The notes under the pieces are model-generated. The model ran no database searches, was not told the DNA's origin, and saw nothing but the letters and a program-made list of their open reading frames with translations. The translations under genes were made by a program, and so were the position numbers. Source: Methanoregula sp. UBA64 (lineage in GTDB: Archaea > Halobacteriota > Methanomicrobia > Methanomicrobiales > Methanospirillaceae). From it: 64,000 bases of DNA. Position 1 is the first letter of the stretch. Every line of letters begins with the position of its first letter. The stretch is taken from positions 62,001 to 126,000 of the forward strand of contig NZ_DAQC01000008.1 of NCBI RefSeq assembly GCF_002502735.1, given 5' to 3'. Positions 60,137-64,000 of the stretch are shown piece after piece.

Positions 60137-60847
60137 TCACATCCGTTCGAGCGCCCGCATGCTTGCGACCGCCCCGTCAAACGTGCTGACCTCCACGACC
60201 GCGCTCGCGTTCCTCTCCTTCATTGCGGCAAGCACCGGGAGAAAATCGATCGTCCCCTCCCCCACCGGGCTGTGGCTGTCGGTCTTCCCGTTGTTGTCGT
60301 GGAGGTGCAGGTGACAGAACGGGGCCGCGAGAAATGCCGGCAGGCAGCCGTTGAGATACGCATGGCCTACATCGAGCGTGAGCCCGAAATCGCCGGCACC
60401 TGCGAGATCGTCCGGTGTCCGGAGCAGAAAGAAGTTCATGCCCGCCATGTTCTCGAACGAGAACGCTGCCGAATATTCCCGGGCGGCAGCGGCAAGGTCT
60501 TTGCAGGACTGCCGGAACTGCCGCAGGGCAGCCTCACGCTCGTTTGCCCACGCAAAGTAGCCCGGGTGGATGACAACCGGCGCATCGATCGCAGCGGCAG
60601 CGGACAGGCAGTCGGAAAGAATCCCGATGCTTGCCCGCCGGATCGGCTCGAAGACCGAGGCGATATTGAGGCCGTGGAACGGGGCGTGGACGGAGTAGTG
60701 CGCCGGGTAACTTTCCAGCAGATCCGTACCGGGGAGAACGTGGAGGCCCTCGTCCATGATCTCGATCCTTTCGTTAACCTCGAGCAGCCGCACCAGGGCC
60801 GCATCGAGCGGCGTGTCGCTGAGGCAAAAAGTCGAGATCCCGATCAT
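60137..60847 (-). CDS. Sugar phosphate isomerase/epimerase-like TIM-barrel protein
   Basis: A 236-residue AP-endonuclease-2/xylose-isomerase-type barrel. Metal ligands are expected in SVHAPFHGLNI (His), VVIHPGYFAW (His), FSFENMAGM (Glu), LTLDVGHAYLN (Asp, His), HLHLHDNNG (His) and the final VVEVSTF (Glu). The substrate is unknown. It lies 50 nt downstream of the M24 peptidase gene on the same strand. Confidence 0.88.
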   Translation of the reverse strand: MIGISTFCLSDTPLDAALVRLLEVNERIEIMDEGLHVLPGTDLLESYPAHYSVHAPFHGLNIASVFEPIRRASIGILSDCLSAAAAIDAPVVIHPGYFAWANEREAALRQFRQSCKDLAAAAREYSAAFSFENMAGMNFFLLRTPDDLAGAGDFGLTLDVGHAYLNGCLPAFLAAPFCHLHLHDNNGKTDSHSPVGEGTIDFLPVLAAMKERNASAVVEVSTFDGAVASMRALERM

Positions 60848-60897
60848 TACGGTGAACGGTAGCGCCGCGAATACAAAAACATATGGTTCCTGCCCGG

Positions 60898-62082
60898 TCA
60901 GGGAACGAGAAGAAGACCGGGGTGGCGGCCGGTGAGCGAGCGTCCGCCGCCGGGCGTTACGGCAAAGGTGTTCTCGATCCCGACCAGGCCCACGTCCTTT
61001 ATCCCCTTCTTTGGCTCGACTGCAAAGACCATCCCTTCTTCGAGCGGCTCGTCAAAACCTTTCGCAATGACCGGCGCCTCGTCGATCAAAAGCCCGATCC
61101 CGTGGCCGAGGAACTTTACCGTGTCCCTGCCATAGCCCATGAAATTTTCTAAAAATGCCGGTTCGAGGCCGCTTACGATCTCTTCGTAGATCGCGGACGG
61201 GACCGCGCCGGGCCGGAGGCGTTGTGCCACCTCGTTCTGGATCTCCACGCACTGCTCGTGAACTTTTATTGCCGCATCCGGGATCGGTTCCCTGAACATG
61301 TACGAGAGGGTCTTGTCGGTCTGGTAGCCCTCGACCCCGCAGCCAATATCGATCACCACCAGGTCGCCGGGTTTAAGTTTCCGGTTCCGGCTCCCGGACA
61401 TCGGCACGGAAGGGTGCAACCCCGCGATCCCGCCGGGCGTGTCCACGCAGGTCGGGCAGATCGAGCTCGTCCCGAAGTTGATCTGGCCAAGGAGCATCTC
61501 GTTCCACATCCCAAAGCGTATGATCCCCTGGTGGCCTTCCCGCACCATCACCGCGTAGAGCGCGGTACTGAGTTCCACTTCGTCCATTCCCTCGTGCATG
61601 AGGCCCGGTGCAAGGTCTTCGAGCACGCGGCGGTGGATCGCCCCGGCCCGCTCCATGAGCGCAAACTCGTACGGGCTCTTTTTCGCCCGGACCGCGGAGA
61701 CCTGCATGTCGAGGCCGCGAAACCCTCCGCAGGCGAAATGCTTCTGCATCCGCTGGTACTGGACGAGCGTGACCGTGTCGAGTTCGAGGTGGACGGGTTT
61801 CTCCTTTTTACCGCCCGCCGCGGCAATGTCCCGGTAGCTCGTCATCGGCCGGATATCCGGGAATTCCGACTCGGATACTGCCCGCTCGAAACTCTTTCTT
61901 ACCCAGAAGACCGCGTCGCCATTGCGCGGGATAACCAGAAGGCCGTCCTGGATCGTGCCGGTGAAATAGTAGAGGTTGATCTTTTCGGTGATCGCAGCCG
62001 TCTCCCAGTCGGGACAGTCGCTGTCCATCCGGTCCCGGAACCGGGCCATGCGGAGGGAAAGTTCGCTCTGCGGGACGCTCAT
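60898..62082 (-). CDS. M24-family Xaa-Pro aminopeptidase
   Basis: A 394-residue enzyme with a creatinase-like N-terminal domain and a pita-bread catalytic domain. The metal ligands are present: two Asp in VVIDIGCGVEGYQTDKTLS, His in KFLGHGIGLLI, Glu in FAVEPKKGIK and Glu in GIENTFAV. It removes N-terminal residues ahead of proline. The ATG at 62082 gives the family start; a longer frame to 62154 is not needed. Confidence 0.93.
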   Translation of the reverse strand: MSVPQSELSLRMARFRDRMDSDCPDWETAAITEKINLYYFTGTIQDGLLVIPRNGDAVFWVRKSFERAVSESEFPDIRPMTSYRDIAAAGGKKEKPVHLELDTVTLVQYQRMQKHFACGGFRGLDMQVSAVRAKKSPYEFALMERAGAIHRRVLEDLAPGLMHEGMDEVELSTALYAVMVREGHQGIIRFGMWNEMLLGQINFGTSSICPTCVDTPGGIAGLHPSVPMSGSRNRKLKPGDLVVIDIGCGVEGYQTDKTLSYMFREPIPDAAIKVHEQCVEIQNEVAQRLRPGAVPSAIYEEIVSGLEPAFLENFMGYGRDTVKFLGHGIGLLIDEAPVIAKGFDEPLEEGMVFAVEPKKGIKDVGLVGIENTFAVTPGGGRSLTGRHPGLLLVP

Positions 62083-62239
62083 GTGTGTCAATACTAGTGG
62101 CCGGCCGCGGTATTTAGTGGTGAGGGCGCACGGGAAACGGGGGGATAACGGCACGGTTTTCTTTTTCTAATCGTCCCCCGGATAAAAACAGCCGGAATAA
62201 ATAGGGGAAAATACTTACCTTCCGGTTCGTTGTGCTGCA

Positions 62240-63454
62240 ATGAAAAAATTCCGGTTGCTCGTTATCTGTGCCCTCGCGATCTGTCTCTTTCTTGTGGTTA
62301 TTGCCCTGAATTTTCCTGACGCAGTCCCGGGCTTTGCCTCACATACAACCCCCGAGGTCTATCTTCTTTATGCCTCGTCGGGCTCCCTGCCCCAGCTGCT
62401 CAACACCGGCCAGATCGATGCGTTTTTGATCTGGGAACCAATTGTCTCAAACGCGGAGCTCTCGGGGATCGGAAAACGGATCGCGGTCCCGGCCGATCTT
62501 CCCCCGCCCGGGAAATGGAACAATGCCGCCATCAACGTCATGATCCTCAGAAAGGACACCATCGCAGAGTACCCCGATGCCACTTCGCTCCTCTCGGCTT
62601 TGACGATTGCAGCGATCAACCGCACACAGGAGGACCCGGCCCTTGCCGAGAACATCTCGGCCGCATGGGTCTTCGGGAACGCACCGATCCTCACCCCGGT
62701 CGGATCCCTTGAACCCCTCACGGTGGAACAGCACTCGTTTGAGAACATGGAGTTTACGGCAACCGCTGTTCCCGTGGAGTCCGGTGTTGTGGCAAGCGTG
62801 GCAGCGTCCGTGCCGGGGGCAAGTTACAACATGAAAAACATGGTCGATGAGTCCGTTGCCGGGCGGGGCCTTGCCTTCCTCAACGGCTCGGCGGTCCCCG
62901 CGATCCCAAAAAAAGTCCCGACCATCAGCCTCGGCTATCTCCCCTCGAGCGATAACTATGCGCCGGTGTACGTGATGGTCAAGGACTCGCAGTACTTCTG
63001 CGACCGGTACAACTTCTGCCTCGTGCCCGATACCCCGTCCGCAAGCCGGCCGGTCTCCTGCACGCTTCTGTACAACAACAGCCCGGTAGCCCACGTCAAG
63101 CTGATCCCGGGCCAGTCAGGCGGGGGCATCATGACCACGATCGGCCAGGAAGCCCTCCAGGGAGGATACCTGGGATCGGTCCCGGCCGAGCTCGAGATGA
63201 GCCTCGGGAACCCCACGGTCATTGTCCAGTCTATTAACACCGGGGGATCCGGGCTCGTGGTCTCCCCGAATGCGCCCTGCAACAACTGGCAGGAATTTGT
63301 TCGCTGGGCAAAGGCCCGTTCCGCTGCCGGCAGGCCGGTGGTGATCGCGACCGTGCAGAGCTCCATCCAGGAGGACATGGTGCGCGAGGCATGCAGCTAC
63401 GAAAATATCACGGTGAAATTCTATGGTACTGATTTCGCGACAAACGCTTCGTGA
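62240..63454 (+). CDS. NitT/TauT-type ABC substrate-binding protein with permuted lobes
   Basis: A 404-residue protein with N-terminal signal anchor (LLVICALAICLFLVVIALNF). Residues about 38-125 (LPQLLNTGQIDAFLIWEPIV, then KWNNAAINVMILRKDTI) look like the second half of an SsuA/TauA-type protein, while residues about 225-400 (TISLGYLPSSDNYAPVYVMV ... GQSGGGIMTTIGQEALQGG ... VVIATVQSSIQEDM) look like its first half, so the normal order is reversed. It overlaps the permease gene by 32 nt. The ligand could be a sulfonate, nitrate-like or aromatic compound. Confidence 0.85.
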   Translation: MKKFRLLVICALAICLFLVVIALNFPDAVPGFASHTTPEVYLLYASSGSLPQLLNTGQIDAFLIWEPIVSNAELSGIGKRIAVPADLPPPGKWNNAAINVMILRKDTIAEYPDATSLLSALTIAAINRTQEDPALAENISAAWVFGNAPILTPVGSLEPLTVEQHSFENMEFTATAVPVESGVVASVAASVPGASYNMKNMVDESVAGRGLAFLNGSAVPAIPKKVPTISLGYLPSSDNYAPVYVMVKDSQYFCDRYNFCLVPDTPSASRPVSCTLLYNNSPVAHVKLIPGQSGGGIMTTIGQEALQGGYLGSVPAELEMSLGNPTVIVQSINTGGSGLVVSPNAPCNNWQEFVRWAKARSAAGRPVVIATVQSSIQEDMVREACSYENITVKFYGTDFATNAS

Positions 63455-64000
63455 GTACGGCAAGGGACTTATCGTCATCGTCCTCCTGCTCGTTCTCTGG
63501 GAGGTGGCGGCACTCGCCATCAACAACAACTACGTCCTTCCCCGTCTCGGCGAGATCGGGGCGGTGCTCCTTGCCCCGTTCACTCCGCTCCTCGGCGGGG
63601 AGAGCCTTGCGGCAGATACGCTGACCAGTCTCAAAGAAGTCCTGACCGGTTTTCTTATCGCTGCTGCGCTTGCTATCCCGCTTGGCCTTCTGATTGGCTG
63701 GTCAAAAGAGGTCAGGACCTACCTCAACCCGGTCATCCAGATCCTCCGGCCGGTACCGCCGATTGCCTGGATGCCGTTTGCGATCGCATGGTTCGGGATC
63801 GGTTTCCGGTCCATCCTCTTTATCATTGCCCTGGGCGCGTTCTTCCCGATCCTGATCAATACCGTGGACGGCGTGGAGGGGATCCGGAAACGCTGGATCG
63901 AGGTGGCGGAAGTCTTCCACGCAACGCTTGCGGAAAAGTTCCGGACCGTCGTGATACCCGGCGCCCTCCCCACGATCTGGACGGGCCTGCGGGTCTCCTT
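63423..64000 (+). CDS. ABC transporter permease, SsuC/TauC type, 3' end outside the window
   Basis: 192 codons visible from ATG at 63423: a membrane segment (GLIVIVLLLVLWEVAALAI), the ESLAADTLTSLKEVLTGFLI segment, and the permease loop EVAEVFHATLAEKFRTVVIPG that contacts the ATPase. Frame open at the window end. Partner of the preceding binding protein, whose last 32 nt it overlaps; an SsuB-type ATPase would be expected next. Confidence 0.93.
   Translation, partial: MVLISRQTLREYGKGLIVIVLLLVLWEVAALAINNNYVLPRLGEIGAVLLAPFTPLLGGESLAADTLTSLKEVLTGFLIAAALAIPLGLLIGWSKEVRTYLNPVIQILRPVPPIAWMPFAIAWFGIGFRSILFIIALGAFFPILINTVDGVEGIRKRWIEVAEVFHATLAEKFRTVVIPGALPTIWTGLRVS

Noticed and set aside
1..64000. CRISPR arrays, insertion sequences, rRNA genes, integrase genes
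   Set aside because: No regularly spaced repeats, transposase motifs, rRNA-like segments or recombinase signatures were found on either strand.

Overview
The window reads as a chromosome segment of a methanogenic archaeon, most likely of the order Methanomicrobiales (Methanoregula-like). The evidence is archaeal information processing (Spt5/NusG, SecE, L11-L1-L10 order, RPA with its COG3390 partner, D-aminoacyl-tRNA deacylase DtdA, Thg1, deoxyhypusine synthase) together with methanogen cofactor genes (MptE for the pterin of methanopterin, CbiZ for corrinoid salvage, MoeA for the molybdopterin used by formylmethanofuran dehydrogenase). Most genes are GC-rich; two minus-strand genes (2084-2611 and 46990-47742) are clearly AT-rich and look acquired. 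The assignment to Methanomicrobiales is inference from gene content; there is no rRNA in the window.

Layout. 1-1949: rpl10-rpl1-rpl11 on the minus strand. 1950-11832: about 10 kb of accessory genes (AT-rich orphan, RelE-type toxin-antitoxin pair, orphan ABC-2 permease, methyltransferase, two lipoproteins, AbrB regulator with a two-domain flavoprotein, Kef-type antiporter, GNAT). 11833-14984: nusG/spt5, secE, ftsZ and dtdA on the minus strand, which would normally run straight into rpl11, so the accessory block seems to split an ancestral cluster. 15083-23733: MoeA, a frameshifted LOG-like gene, aldehyde dehydrogenase, a receiver-PAS-PAS-kinase and IleS. 23775-32196: DUF5615/DUF433 pair, CorA, Thg1, PRC-barrel, M50 protease with CBS domains, radical SAM, MptE and a TrkA-N/DHH fusion. 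32312-35733: tRNA-Lys(CTT) followed by vapBC, a DNA-methyltransferase-like gene with a damaged catalytic motif, and a cupin gene. 35784-38609: MFS exporter, a small membrane protein and DedA. 38665-40682: a very tight operon of six small proteins (barrel/helical-tail protein, membrane coiled coil, three related coiled-coil proteins, zinc ribbon) that I cannot match to a described system. 40822-46854: DHS, PyrF, a free-standing NrdD-like glycyl-radical tail, CbiZ, C39-like protease, DUF1858 and RPA with its partner. 46990-52001: surface and membrane proteins plus a second methyltransferase. 52771-58606: an exporter module (secreted CARDB-like protein, ABC ATPase, FtsX permease, MATE) divergent from a TrmB-type regulator with two matching 20-bp palindromes between them. 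58616-64000: membrane proteins, TIM-barrel, M24 peptidase, and the start of a NitT/TauT-type ABC importer whose binding protein has its two halves in reversed order.

The strongest unexplained signals are: (1) an approximately 125-bp inverted-repeat element in three copies, each ending 78-90 nt before a start codon, two of them before SAM-dependent methyltransferases; (2) the 38665-40682 coiled-coil operon; (3) the TrmB-type regulator/exporter module with its two operators; (4) the permuted binding protein; (5) the stand-alone NrdD-like glycyl-radical domain. No CRISPR array, insertion sequence or rRNA gene was seen.
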